Shown in pieces: positions 52,060-60,585 of a stretch of 64,000 nucleotides of DNA. The notes beneath the pieces were generated by a model. That model made no database searches. It saw only the letters and a program-made list of their open reading frames with translations, and was not told where the DNA came from. Numbering within the stretch: position 1 is the stretch's first letter; each line of letters starts with the position of its first letter. The stretch is taken from assembly GCA_022008415.1 (NCBI GenBank), contig JAIRBC010000011.1, positions 62,001 through 126,000 on the forward strand. The letters are read 5' to 3'. Both the position numbers and the translations under genes were made by a program. This stretch comes from Cerina litoralis (GTDB taxonomy: Bacteria > Bacteroidota > Bacteroidia > Flavobacteriales > Flavobacteriaceae).

Positions 52060-52392
52060 TTGGGAATTTCTAATTAATGTTACCAAAAATTTTATAAGTT
52101 CCACACATTTCTATTTCAAATCGATTGGAATTGGCATGGTAGTTTCCTTTAATATCTCCAACCAATATGGAGTTTCGTCGGCTTCCTTTAAAGCAATTCC
52201 TAACTTGTTCTTGAAATCCTTTGCGCTAACGCCTCGTTGCGATTCCCTAGCATTTGCACCAATACTTGTTCTTCATTTACGTAATTGATGGGCAATTTCA
52301 AAATCTCCTCTTCCTTTTAATATTCTACTGAAAAGAACAATATCGCATCCAAAAAGAAAACTTTTGTCCACAATTGGATTGCCCTTTACCTT
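52060..52392 (-). pseudogene. Broken four-helix-bundle gene between atpA and atpG
   Basis: On the minus strand one frame reads VKGNPIVDKSFLFGCDIVLF and then ILKGRGDFEIAHQLRK, hits TGA, and continues RTSIGANARESQRGVSAKDF, KNKLGIALKEADETPYWLEI and LKETTMPIPIDLK. A TAG follows at 52111-52113 and then KCVELIKFLVTLIRN in the same frame. These are the hallmarks of the TIGR02436 four-helix-bundle family (TSIGAN, KDFxxKLxIALKEAxETxYWL). The start codon is AAG where ATG is expected. Thus the gene has two stops and a lost start. It is recognisable to about 52060 and the frame closes at 52015, inside atpG. Confidence 0.88.
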
Positions 52393-52403
52393 ATAATTCC
52401 GAA

Positions 52404-53984
52404 TTAGTTTTGATATTTTTTCGTCAAATCCTTACAAACCGCGGTCAAGGTATGGGTGACCTCATCCGTGAGCTTTCCTGCCTTTAGCGTATCGAGAACA
52501 TCCCTGTGCTTCGCATTGAGGAACTCCAAGTAATCTTTTTCAAATTCCCTTACCTTGTTTACCGGTACACTTCTCAAAAGGTTTTTGGATCCGGCAAATA
52601 TGATCGCAATCTGATCTTCGACGGTATAGGGGTCGTTCTGGGCCTGCTTTAATATTTCCACATTGCGGCGTCCTTTTTCGATAACGTTCAAGGTCGCGGA
52701 ATCCAGATCGGAACCAAATTTTGCAAAAGCCTCCAGCTCCCTAAACTGGGCCTGATCTAGCTTTAAAGTACCCGCCACTTTTTTCATGGATTTGATCTGG
52801 GCGTTACCCCCGACCCTGGATACAGAAATCCCTACGTTAATTGCTGGACGAACCCCCTGGTTAAACAAATCCTGGGTCAAAAATATCTGTCCATCCGTAA
52901 TGGAGATTACGTTGGTAGGGATATAGGCCGATACGTCCCCTGCCTGCGTTTCAATTATAGGCAAGGCGGTTAAAGAACCCCCACCTTTGACGATAGGTTT
53001 TAAAGCGTCTGGCAGATCGTTCATGTTCTTGGCGATACCGTCATCGGCAATTACCTTGGCCGAACGCTCCAACAACCTGGAGTGAAGGTAAAATACGTCT
53101 CCCGGATAAGCCTCTCGTCCCGGTGGTCTCCTTAATAAAAGGGAAACCTCACGATAGGCAACCGCCTGCTTTGACAAATCGTCGTAAATAATTAAAGCGG
53201 GGCGGCCGGTATCCCGGAAATATTCCCCGATAGATGCGCCCGCAAAAGGAGCGTATACTTGCATAGGGGCAGGGTCCGATGCGTTGGCCGCAACAATAGT
53301 CGTATAAGCCAAGGCACCCTTATCCTCCAAGGTCTGTGCTATGGCAGCTACCGTTGAGGCCTTTTGGCCAATTGCGACATAGATACAGTACACTGGATGT
53401 CCGGCATCGTAAAATTCTTTTTGATTCAGGATCGTATCGATACAAACCGTAGTTTTACCGGTCTGACGGTCACCGATTACAAGCTCTCTTTGACCGCGAC
53501 CAACGGGAATCATGGCATCGATCGCCTTAATACCCGTTTGCAAAGGCTCGTTTACAGGCTGACGGAAAATAACGCCCGGTGCCTTACGCTCCAACGGCAT
53601 TTCATAAAGTTTCCCTGCAATCGGTCCCTTGCCATCGATGGGATTCCCCAGGGTATCCACAACCCGGCCAGCAATTCCTTCGCCAACTTTTATGGAGGCT
53701 ATTCGCTGGGTGCGCTTTACGGTATCCCCTTCGCCAACTTCTCGGGAAGGGCCCAGGAGCACTACCCCCACATTATCTTCTTCCAAGTTGAGGACGATTC
53801 CTTCCAATCCACCTTCAAACTCAACCAGCTCCCCGTACTGTACGTTGGCCAGGCCATAGACCCGGGCGATACCGTCACCTACTTGCAGAACGGTTCCTAC
53901 TTCGTCCAAGGAAGCACTTGCATCAAATCCTGATAGTTGTTTCTTTAAAATTGCCGATACTTCGGCGGCTTTTACTCCTGCCAT
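52404..53984 (-). CDS. atpA: F-type ATP synthase alpha subunit
   Basis: 526 residues. The Walker A motif is GDRQTGKTT (about 171-179), and the alpha-subunit [14 protein letters not shown] and [13 protein letters not shown] motifs are present. It is the non-catalytic nucleotide-binding subunit of F1 that alternates with beta. It lies downstream of atpH, and the 60-bp spacer holds a 7-bp ladder directly before the start codon. Confidence 0.98.
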   Translation of the reverse strand: MAGVKAAEVSAILKKQLSGFDASASLDEVGTVLQVGDGIARVYGLANVQYGELVEFEGGLEGIVLNLEEDNVGVVLLGPSREVGEGDTVKRTQRIASIKVGEGIAGRVVDTLGNPIDGKGPIAGKLYEMPLERKAPGVIFRQPVNEPLQTGIKAIDAMIPVGRGQRELVIGDRQTGKTTVCIDTILNQKEFYDAGHPVYCIYVAIGQKASTVAAIAQTLEDKGALAYTTIVAANASDPAPMQVYAPFAGASIGEYFRDTGRPALIIYDDLSKQAVAYREVSLLLRRPPGREAYPGDVFYLHSRLLERSAKVIADDGIAKNMNDLPDALKPIVKGGGSLTALPIIETQAGDVSAYIPTNVISITDGQIFLTQDLFNQGVRPAINVGISVSRVGGNAQIKSMKKVAGTLKLDQAQFRELEAFAKFGSDLDSATLNVIEKGRRNVEILKQAQNDPYTVEDQIAIIFAGSKNLLRSVPVNKVREFEKDYLEFLNAKHRDVLDTLKAGKLTDEVTHTLTAVCKDLTKKYQN

Positions 53985-53988
53985 TTGT

Positions 53989-54023
53989 TTTAGACGTTAG
54001 ACTATAGACGGTAGACGGTAGAC
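53989..54023. repeat. Heptamer ladder before atpA
   Basis: Five adjacent 7-bp units: on the transcript strand GTCTACC twice, then GTCTATA, GTCTAAC and GTCTAAA. The last unit is 4 nt from the atpA ATG. Confidence 0.8.
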
Positions 54024-54044
54024 GCCTACGGTCTTGGTTCTTGT

Positions 54045-54587
54045 TTATATACTACTCTTCGAAAATTCTCTTTTAAGATTGTTCAACTGGTTGGCTATAC
54101 TGGAATCGAACTGCAAATCGCCGACCCTGAGAACAAAACCACCGATGATACTTTCATCAATTTTGTTTTCCAACGAAACTTCGTTACCTGTCAATTGTGC
54201 TACTTGTTGCAACACTTTTGTCTCCAATGCCGGGGTTAGAGGTACGGCTGTGGTCACATAAGCTACGTCCTGTCCTTTCAACTGTTCGTTAAGGATAATG
54301 TATTTAAATGCGACTTCCTGCAACATGGAAATCCGCTTGTTCCCTATCAATAAATTAACCAACCCTTGGGTAATGGCATGCGTATCTGTAAAGATAGCGG
54401 ACAACGCCTTTTTCTTTACCTCAGCTTTTAAAATCGGACTTGCCAAAAGATCTCTTAGTTGCTCACTATCAGAAACGGTAGTAGATATGTTGCGCATATC
54501 CTTTTCTACCGCTTTCGCGGCCTTTTTGTCCAATGCAAAGTTCAAAACCGCCTTTGCGTATCGTAATGCTGCCCTGGAATTGTTCAT
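54045..54587 (-). CDS. atpH: F-type ATP synthase delta subunit
   Basis: 180 residues, the peripheral-stalk cap that links F1 to the b subunits. N-terminal helical region with SRAALRYAKAVLNFALDK, and the C-terminal LENKIDESIIGGFVLRVGDL motif, are conserved. It is positioned between atpF and atpA as usual. Confidence 0.95.
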   Translation of the reverse strand: MNNSRAALRYAKAVLNFALDKKAAKAVEKDMRNISTTVSDSEQLRDLLASPILKAEVKKKALSAIFTDTHAITQGLVNLLIGNKRISMLQEVAFKYIILNEQLKGQDVAYVTTAVPLTPALETKVLQQVAQLTGNEVSLENKIDESIIGGFVLRVGDLQFDSSIANQLNNLKREFSKSSI

Positions 54588-54589
54588 TC

Positions 54590-54677
54590 TCTTTTTAAGT
54601 AATTAGGTTATTGTCTTATTAGATTATTTCTGTATGTTGTCAACATAATAACCCAATAACTAAGTTACACAGTAACC
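54590..54677. repeat. Eleven-unit octamer ladder between atpF and atpH
   Basis: The region divides without remainder into eleven 8-bp units. On the transcript strand the first units are GGTTACTG, TGTAACTT, AGTTATTG and GGTTATTA; the later ones are TAATAAGA, CAATAACC and TAATTACT, which are near reverse complements of the first. It fills the whole intercistronic space. Confidence 0.8.
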
Positions 54678-54693
54678 ATTGACCGTTTGCCAA

Positions 54694-55194
54694 TTAATTC
54701 AACTTAATATCGCCAAGCATCTCTTCCACCAATTTCAACTGCTTGTCCTTGGCACTCAATTGTCCCTTAATGATCTTCTCGGCAATTTCTAATGACAAAC
54801 TGGCCACCTGATCCTTTATATCTGCTATTGCCGCCTTTTTCTCGCCTTCTATGGCGGCCTGCGCCTGCGCTATCATTTTATCGCCTTCCGCCTTGGACAG
54901 CTCCTTGGCATCGGCAACGATCTTATCCTTGATCTCACGGGCTTCTTTTAGCATGGTCTCGCGTTCTGCTCGGGCTTCTTTCAACAACCTTTCACTATCG
55001 GCCGTTACGTTCTGCATTTCCTTTTTGGCATTCTCGGCCGCTGCCAAGGCGTCCTTGATCCCTTCTTCCCTGTCATTGACCGCGTTTAGGATAGGTCCCC
55101 ATGCATACTTTTTTAACAATAAAATAAGCAGTACAAACAGTATTATCTGCCAAAAGAAAAGGCCAGCCGAAAAGTCATTTACTAATTTATCCAT
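54694..55194 (-). CDS. atpF: F-type ATP synthase subunit b
   Basis: 166 residues, the peripheral-stalk dimer. One membrane helix (about 11-29, GLFFWQIILFVLLILLLKKY) is followed by a long charged, alanine-rich helix (AENAKKEMQNVTADSERLLK). The length is normal. It lies between atpE and atpH. Confidence 0.96.
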   Translation of the reverse strand: MDKLVNDFSAGLFFWQIILFVLLILLLKKYAWGPILNAVNDREEGIKDALAAAENAKKEMQNVTADSERLLKEARAERETMLKEAREIKDKIVADAKELSKAEGDKMIAQAQAAIEGEKKAAIADIKDQVASLSLEIAEKIIKGQLSAKDKQLKLVEEMLGDIKLN

Positions 55195-55257
55195 GGTGTG
55201 TGCCGCCGAGGCGGATATATTTATTAAATTTTGCTTTTAAATAGAGTTAAACATACC

Positions 55258-55278
55258 GCCCCAACCAACCGTTGGGGC
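55258..55278 (-). repeat. Intercistronic hairpin after atpE
   Basis: GCCCCAAC and GTTGGGGC form an 8-bp stem with a 5-nt loop, 22 bp beyond the atpE stop and before atpF. There is no T-run. Such stems can protect the atpE message, which is needed in excess; that role is an inference. Confidence 0.55.
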
Positions 55279-55299
55279 CCTATGTTTATTGTTTGGTTT

Positions 55300-55494
<195 letters not shown>

Positions 55495-55539
55495 CTATCT
55501 AGTTTAAAAATTAAAAAATACGACTCAAAAATACTGCAA

Positions 55540-55563
55540 TGCGAGTCCCGCCTTCGCGGGAAC
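55540..55563. repeat. REP-like hairpin between atpE and atpB
   Basis: CCCGC and GCGGG pair as a stem with a CTTC loop inside GTCCCGCCTTCGCGGGAACG. This GC-rich element resembles REP palindromes of the class common in other bacteria, and stands out from the AT-rich spacer. Confidence 0.5.
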
Positions 55564-55578
55564 GACCAAAACACTTTT

Positions 55579-56709
55579 CTACAAATGCTCCAGTTCCGGA
55601 TCACCTTCGTGTTCCTCATGGGTGGCAAACCCGAAATACAGGGCCGCCAACATGGTAAATATATAGGCCTGTAACAATGCCACCAAAAGTTCTATCAATG
55701 AAATGGCAAAGGACAATCCAAAGGAAAGCGGCCCCCCGACCCAACTTTTAAATATAAATATTAAACCGATCAAACTCATCAATACCACGTGCCCGGCGGT
55801 CATGTTTGCGTACAAACGTATCAATAGGGCGAAGGGCTTAATGAACAATCCCAAAATCTCAATGGGTACCAATATAGCGTATATGATTAGTTTACCGTAC
55901 CAGGGCATTCCGTCGCCCAAAGGGTCAAAAATGTGCTTCCAATAGGTTTTGTTACCTGTAAAGTTGGTGATGAAAAACACGATGATGGCCAAAGCGGAGG
56001 TCACCGCAATATTTCCGGTTACGTTGACTCCCAGCGGGGTTTGTCCGAACATATTGAGGAACCATATAAAGAAGAATATGGTCAACAGGAAGGACATGTA
56101 TCTCTTGTAGTGTTTCTCGCCTATGTTGGCAATAGCAATATCATCCCTAATATAGAGTACAATAGGCTCAAAGAAACGGCCCGCTCCAGTGGCGATGCCT
56201 TGGTTCTCTTTGTAGCTTTTAGCAAGGCTCCGGAACAAGAGCAACATTAGCAAACCCGTTATTAACATCATAACTACGCTCTTCGTAATCGAAAAATCCA
56301 AAGGACGAACGTTGGTCGGATAATGGCTTTCGTCGAACTCTATAGTGCCCTGGGCATCTGTCTTATATATTTTGCTGTGGAAAAGTTTGTAATAGTTACC
56401 GTTGACCTCGGCAACCTCTTCGCCGTGATGAAATTTCGAGGATGAAAATACTTGGAGTCCATTGTCCCATAAAATCACGGGCAATGGAAAGCCATAGTGA
56501 TGGGCAACCCCGTTGTCATCGGTAGTGGAAAAAAAATTAAAGTCGTGGGAATCTTGTAAATGGTGATTTATATATTCCTTAATTTCGGTCTTAAGGTCCT
56601 CTTTGTCCTCCCCTGCAGGACGCTTTTCCGTTGCAAAAGCACCTATGCCCCAAAAAAGTGCAACAACTAAAAGAATTCTTTTCAAAAATGGATTTTGCAT
56701 GTCGCTCAA
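55579..56709 (-). CDS. atpB: F-type ATP synthase subunit a
   Basis: 376 residues, with a long N-terminal extension typical of Bacteroidota, starting with a signal-like segment (MQNPFLKRILLVVALFWGIGAFA). The C-terminal half has the five to six membrane helices, including the essential Arg in PFALLIRLYANMTAGHV. It forms the proton channel with the c ring. It is the first atp gene, with a -7 element upstream (56735-56742). Confidence 0.96.
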   Translation of the reverse strand: MSDMQNPFLKRILLVVALFWGIGAFATEKRPAGEDKEDLKTEIKEYINHHLQDSHDFNFFSTTDDNGVAHHYGFPLPVILWDNGLQVFSSSKFHHGEEVAEVNGNYYKLFHSKIYKTDAQGTIEFDESHYPTNVRPLDFSITKSVVMMLITGLLMLLLFRSLAKSYKENQGIATGAGRFFEPIVLYIRDDIAIANIGEKHYKRYMSFLLTIFFFIWFLNMFGQTPLGVNVTGNIAVTSALAIIVFFITNFTGNKTYWKHIFDPLGDGMPWYGKLIIYAILVPIEILGLFIKPFALLIRLYANMTAGHVVLMSLIGLIFIFKSWVGGPLSFGLSFAISLIELLVALLQAYIFTMLAALYFGFATHEEHEGDPELEHL

Positions 56710-56734
56710 AAATATCGGTCCCTAAAAATCGGTG

Positions 56735-56742
56735 CAAATGTA
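56735..56742 (-). promoter_or_regulatory. Putative -7 element of the atp operon
   Basis: On the minus strand TACATTTG matches TAnnTTTG. Transcription would begin near 56728, 19 nt before the atpB ATG. No TTG is seen at the -33 distance. The 209-bp gap shows no gene. Confidence 0.55.
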
Positions 56743-56918
56743 CACTTTTCCCTTAAAAAGAAAAAAGCATTTTAAAGGTTTATTTTCGGGGTATTTTTAA
56801 CCAGAGTTCCGCTTAATCTGCCCGGCAAAAAAGATGGTGGCAAGATAGCAGAAAATAATATTAATATACTTGTTTTCAAGCGATTATTTTAAGGATATAG
56901 CGATCCGCACCCTTGCGG

Positions 56919-57314
56919 TCAGGATTCCAACCTACGCAGCATTTTTGTGGTGAAAACGGTTTCTATGACCAAGGAGATGGTGTAAGGCACAAAAAAAGCG
57001 GCAAATTCTAGGGTATCCATGTGTCCATCAGCTTTATAAACCGGATAAAAGACTATAAAAAACACCAAAAATTTCAAAAAACTGCCGGCCAAGTGAACGA
57101 ATCCTATTTGTTGTTTTAAACGGTGACGATAAAAATACAGTGGGGGGAAAATTGCGGTAGCCAACAAAAAGTTGAGGCCATAGGACCACAGCAGAAGATT
57201 GGCGAACAAGGGTAGCTTTTTGGCGTAAAGAACACCAAGATGGACGCACAGGGCCAACATAAGGGAAAGACTCAGGGCAAGGACAAACTGGAGCGGCAAG
57301 CTTCTTTTGATCAT
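56919..57314 (-). CDS. Small four-helix membrane protein (DUF6168-like), near atpI position
   Basis: 131 residues with about four hydrophobic helices (LQFVLALSLSLMLALCVHLG, LLWSYGLNFLLATAIFPPLY, LAGSFLKFLVFFIVFYPVY, FFVPYTISLVIETVF). The start at 57314 (MIKRSLPLQF) is preferred; the longer frame to 57353 would overlap the AtpZ gene. Its position between an AtpZ/AtpI-like gene and atpB equals that of AtpI-type assembly factors of the c ring. A role in ATP synthase assembly is inferred from context only. Confidence 0.65.
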   Translation of the reverse strand: MIKRSLPLQFVLALSLSLMLALCVHLGVLYAKKLPLFANLLLWSYGLNFLLATAIFPPLYFYRHRLKQQIGFVHLAGSFLKFLVFFIVFYPVYKADGHMDTLEFAAFFVPYTISLVIETVFTTKMLRRLES

Positions 57315-57538
57315 CAATACTTTAGGTGCTTTAAATGCCGCAAAACTACCCAAATAGAAATTGCCACGCCAAGTAGCGTGGCAATTATGGTAATCGTCTT
57401 ATTTTGGATATGGTAATGGCCATCTAGCCATTTACCGCCTTGTACGGATAGGTATATAATAGCACCCATCTCAAAGGCGATACCCGATAGGAGGGCCACA
57501 TTTCTTAAATTGTTCTTAGGAGGCTTTTGCGGGTTCAT
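57314..57538 (-). CDS. AtpZ/AtpI-family protein
   Basis: 74 residues with two membrane helices (ALLSGIAFEMGAIIYLSVQG and ITIIATLLGVAISIWVVLRH) and the short KWLDGHYHIQNK loop, the pattern of the AtpZ/AtpI family that acts in F1F0 assembly or Mg transport. The stop shares bases with the start of the next gene (57314), and the start overlaps the bactofilin end by 23 nt. The tight overlaps point to translational coupling. Confidence 0.85.
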   Translation of the reverse strand: MNPQKPPKNNLRNVALLSGIAFEMGAIIYLSVQGGKWLDGHYHIQNKTITIIATLLGVAISIWVVLRHLKHLKY

Positions 57539-57953
57539 TGGCGGTTGGCTTTTTATAACTGGCTGGGGAAGGGGTATTTCCTTTTCCCTCTTTTCCCTTC
57601 ATGGTACACGAGGCATTAAACGTGGCCCCGGGTTCCACTGCCAATTTGGAAACGGAAACCGTGCCCTCTATGACGGCCGATGCTTTTAACGATAGTAGGT
57701 CGGAAACCAAGAGTTCCCCGTTAAAACTACCTTCAATATCTGCGTTAACACATTCTACCTTGCCGTGGATATAGCCGTCCTTGCCAATGACTACCTTACC
57801 AGATGTCTTTACATTGCCATCTAGCTTACCATCGATCCTAAAATCGGCTTCGGAGACGATGTCTCCCTTAATTTTGGTGTTTTTTTCGATTCTGTTGGGT
57901 TGCCCACCTATTTCTGTCATAACTTTAGGTTTTTTGTTGTTGTCTGAAAACAT
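57516..57953 (-). CDS. Bactofilin family cytoskeletal protein
   Basis: 145 residues. The central bactofilin beta-helix (about 14-115) shows short repeats with Gly/Asn turns: KIKGDIVSEADFRIDGKLDG, NVKTSGKVVIGKDGYIHGKV, ADIEGSFNGELLVSDLLSLK. The C-terminus is a short Pro-, Lys- and Ser-rich tail (GNTPSPASYKKPTANEPAKA). Bactofilins polymerise into filaments that organise the envelope. It lies between sprE/porW and the AtpZ gene on one strand. Confidence 0.93.
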   Translation of the reverse strand: MFSDNNKKPKVMTEIGGQPNRIEKNTKIKGDIVSEADFRIDGKLDGNVKTSGKVVIGKDGYIHGKVECVNADIEGSFNGELLVSDLLSLKASAVIEGTVSVSKLAVEPGATFNASCTMKGKEGKGNTPSPASYKKPTANEPAKAS

Positions 57954-58035
57954 TTGTTCTATGATTTTGGGGTTAATTTATGCGCACTGGTAACCGTTTG
58001 GAAATATCTGTTATTCTATAAAACCCGTCCCGAGT

Positions 58036-60585
58036 TCACAAGCTTCCAAATTGTCGATTGTAGTCTTCTAAGTTCTTATGTATCTGAATTATCTGATAGT
58101 TGGCCGATAAAATTACAAAATTCTCATTGCGTACTTTATAATCTTTGTTGTTTTTTAGCAACTCGACATAGCCCAGGGCGAAATCCTTGGATTTAAACCC
58201 GTGAACGACCACAAATTCGTCTTCTAGGTTGTAGATGTCTTTAGAAATGATGTTGCTATAATTGAGGTCCTTCTGGGATTTGTTGAGCAGCTCGATCAGT
58301 TTTACCGCATTCCCATCGTCCCTTATCTTAAATGGGAACACTACTTTCCAATTGGAGGCTCCTTGTGACCCCGTCTCTTTTGTAAATTCCTTATTTTCCA
58401 ATTTGGGCAATTGTTCCTCTACCATTTGTTGGGCCCTTTTACCTTCTGGTTTATTGGGATAGTTAAGGGCCACATAGTTAAGTGCTTCCTTATACGCTTC
58501 AAAACCTTGGATACGACCGATCGCATTGGCTTTTAGCATTTCGAACTTGGGCACTATTGGATCGCCCGTGTGCTTATCGATATATTCCTGGGCCCCGGCA
58601 ATAACCTCGAGATATTTTTGATCTTGGAAACCTTTGTACAATCGGTCGTATTGCGCATCCTGACTATCCAATTCGTTTGCCAAAACTGCTCGGGGGTTCA
58701 ACAGTATTTCTGCGTAGCGCGAATCGGGGTGGTTCTCTATGATATTCTCCTTCATTTGTAATGCCAATGGGCTCCCAGATTCCTCGTATATTTTATAAAG
58801 ATTGTATTTAGAAGGCAATATTAAACGATCTTCTGGGTCCGATTTCAAAACCTCCTCCAATTTTCCTGCTGCCAGTGCATTTTCCCTGAATTTTTCCTTA
58901 TAAATAAGTCCCAATTGATAGTTGGCGAAATTTCTTTCGGTCTTTAGACTGTCTATAACGGTTACCTCGGTTGGTATTTGTTCCAGATAGTGGTCTGCCG
59001 AATATTTTTCGCCGTTCACCCCGACTTGTTTAATGGAATCCGCGGTGGAGTTTCCCGGTCCCGAACTTGTTATCAACTGCGCCTGGTTCTTGTTCGCCCA
59101 ACGCCAGTCGTCCTCTAAAGGACGATCGCCCCACCTGCTTCTAAAGTCCGACTTTCCGTACCCAAGACTAGTAATATTGTAAAAATAGAACTTTCCCTTA
59201 TTCTGTTTTCCCCCGCTGGTTTCCGCAAATGCGGCAATACCGGCGGTGTTCCTCTCGGTTTCTTTTTCCGCTTCGGCCTCGTCCTGTTTTCTCAATTTTA
59301 AAACGTAATCTTCAAAATAGGCCAATCGTTTTTCGGGAGACATCTGGTACAAATGGATGACGCTATCGGAGTAGTGTACAATGTCCTCGTATTTTATCAC
59401 GTCTTCAAGGTTGTCCAGTTTCCTCTTTATATATCTATATTTCTGGGGATTATTGGCCAAATTGATCAACGTACTATCGTAATAATTGCCCGCCACCTTG
59501 TAGTTGTGTTGGTCAAAATAGTATTCGGCTAGATCTCCGTAATTGAGCGCATTGATTCTCGGCTCGTTTTGGGTGGCCATAAGCGACTTATTGTAATAGA
59601 CCAGGCCGATACTGTCCGTACCGTTTGCCATATTAAATTCCGCTATCTGCCGGTATATCTTGTCCAAAAAGGGGCGATTTTCCCTATTTTCCTCCATATC
59701 CGTCAGATATTCCCCGAGCATTTCCCTGTTGTCATCGGTTACCTCGGTGTTGCGAAACTTCTGCAATTCGGCATTGATCATATAGACCCTAGGGGATTTC
59801 CTTTTCAATTCGATCACCTTGTCAAAGGCATAGTTGGCACTGTCCCTATAACCCAATTCGTTGTACAATTGTCCTACTATAAAATAATAACGTCCCCTTT
59901 CGGGTTTCTTTTTCGTGTAGATTGCCGCAATTCTCAAATTTTGAAGCGCTGTATCCGGCACCTTTAAATTTATATAAGCTTGGGCCATCATAGCCCTGGC
60001 ATCGGCGTATTCCTGATCTTTGAGATAGGCATTTTTGAGCAAGCGTTTTAAATTTTTGAGGGCCAACTCCTCATTTTCCAAGCGGATATTGACTTTTTCC
60101 CTCCAGATAGTGGCCTCAATGAGCATATCACTATCGGTATTGTTTTTTAAAATGTAGTTAAAGGCTTCTAGAGCGGGAATGTAGCGTTGGTCAAAATAGC
60201 GTGATTTTCCCAACAATAAAAAGGCCCCGTCTATCTCGGGGTTCCTTTCCCTGTACTTAATATCCATACTGTGTTTCTGGATGGCCTTGGCGGCCTTCTC
60301 CTCCGCTATTGTAAACTTGGGATTGTTGCCTTCGGAGTCTAACCTTATGTCGTCGGTAACCTCCAATCTTTCTATGGGCAAAATATCCCAATAGTTGTCC
60401 CTATAGCTATTGTTGAGCTCCTCCCTGCCTTCTTCCAATGCGATATCCCCATTGTACAACACATTGTATTTGGTGTTCATGGCGTGGAAACTGCGGTTTA
60501 AAAACGCATCTTTCTTAGTGGAGCAGGCATTAAACGCCAGACCCACCAAAATAGCGGATAAAATAAATTTGGAATAAAGCTTCAA
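58036..60585 (-). CDS. sprE: SprE/PorW family type IX secretion and gliding protein
   Basis: 849 residues. The N-terminus MKLYSKFILSAILVGLAFNAC is a lipoprotein signal with Cys21, then STKKDAFLNRSFHAMNTKYN and the EGREELNNSYRDNYWDILP block, characteristic of SprE/PorW. The rest is largely helical TPR-like repeats (ALEAFNYIL, AMMAQAYINLK, FEAYKEALNYVALNYPNKPE). SprE/PorW is required for type IX secretion and gliding in Bacteroidota. Its position next to bactofilin is common in the group. It heads the minus-strand run into bactofilin and AtpZ. Confidence 0.93.
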   Translation of the reverse strand: MKLYSKFILSAILVGLAFNACSTKKDAFLNRSFHAMNTKYNVLYNGDIALEEGREELNNSYRDNYWDILPIERLEVTDDIRLDSEGNNPKFTIAEEKAAKAIQKHSMDIKYRERNPEIDGAFLLLGKSRYFDQRYIPALEAFNYILKNNTDSDMLIEATIWREKVNIRLENEELALKNLKRLLKNAYLKDQEYADARAMMAQAYINLKVPDTALQNLRIAAIYTKKKPERGRYYFIVGQLYNELGYRDSANYAFDKVIELKRKSPRVYMINAELQKFRNTEVTDDNREMLGEYLTDMEENRENRPFLDKIYRQIAEFNMANGTDSIGLVYYNKSLMATQNEPRINALNYGDLAEYYFDQHNYKVAGNYYDSTLINLANNPQKYRYIKRKLDNLEDVIKYEDIVHYSDSVIHLYQMSPEKRLAYFEDYVLKLRKQDEAEAEKETERNTAGIAAFAETSGGKQNKGKFYFYNITSLGYGKSDFRSRWGDRPLEDDWRWANKNQAQLITSSGPGNSTADSIKQVGVNGEKYSADHYLEQIPTEVTVIDSLKTERNFANYQLGLIYKEKFRENALAAGKLEEVLKSDPEDRLILPSKYNLYKIYEESGSPLALQMKENIIENHPDSRYAEILLNPRAVLANELDSQDAQYDRLYKGFQDQKYLEVIAGAQEYIDKHTGDPIVPKFEMLKANAIGRIQGFEAYKEALNYVALNYPNKPEGKRAQQMVEEQLPKLENKEFTKETGSQGASNWKVVFPFKIRDDGNAVKLIELLNKSQKDLNYSNIISKDIYNLEDEFVVVHGFKSKDFALGYVELLKNNKDYKVRNENFVILSANYQIIQIHKNLEDYNRQFGSL

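Noticed and set aside
53989..54677. Short regular repeats in the atp spacers considered as CRISPR
   Set aside because: The units are 7-8 bp, degenerate and contiguous without spacers; no cas genes are present.
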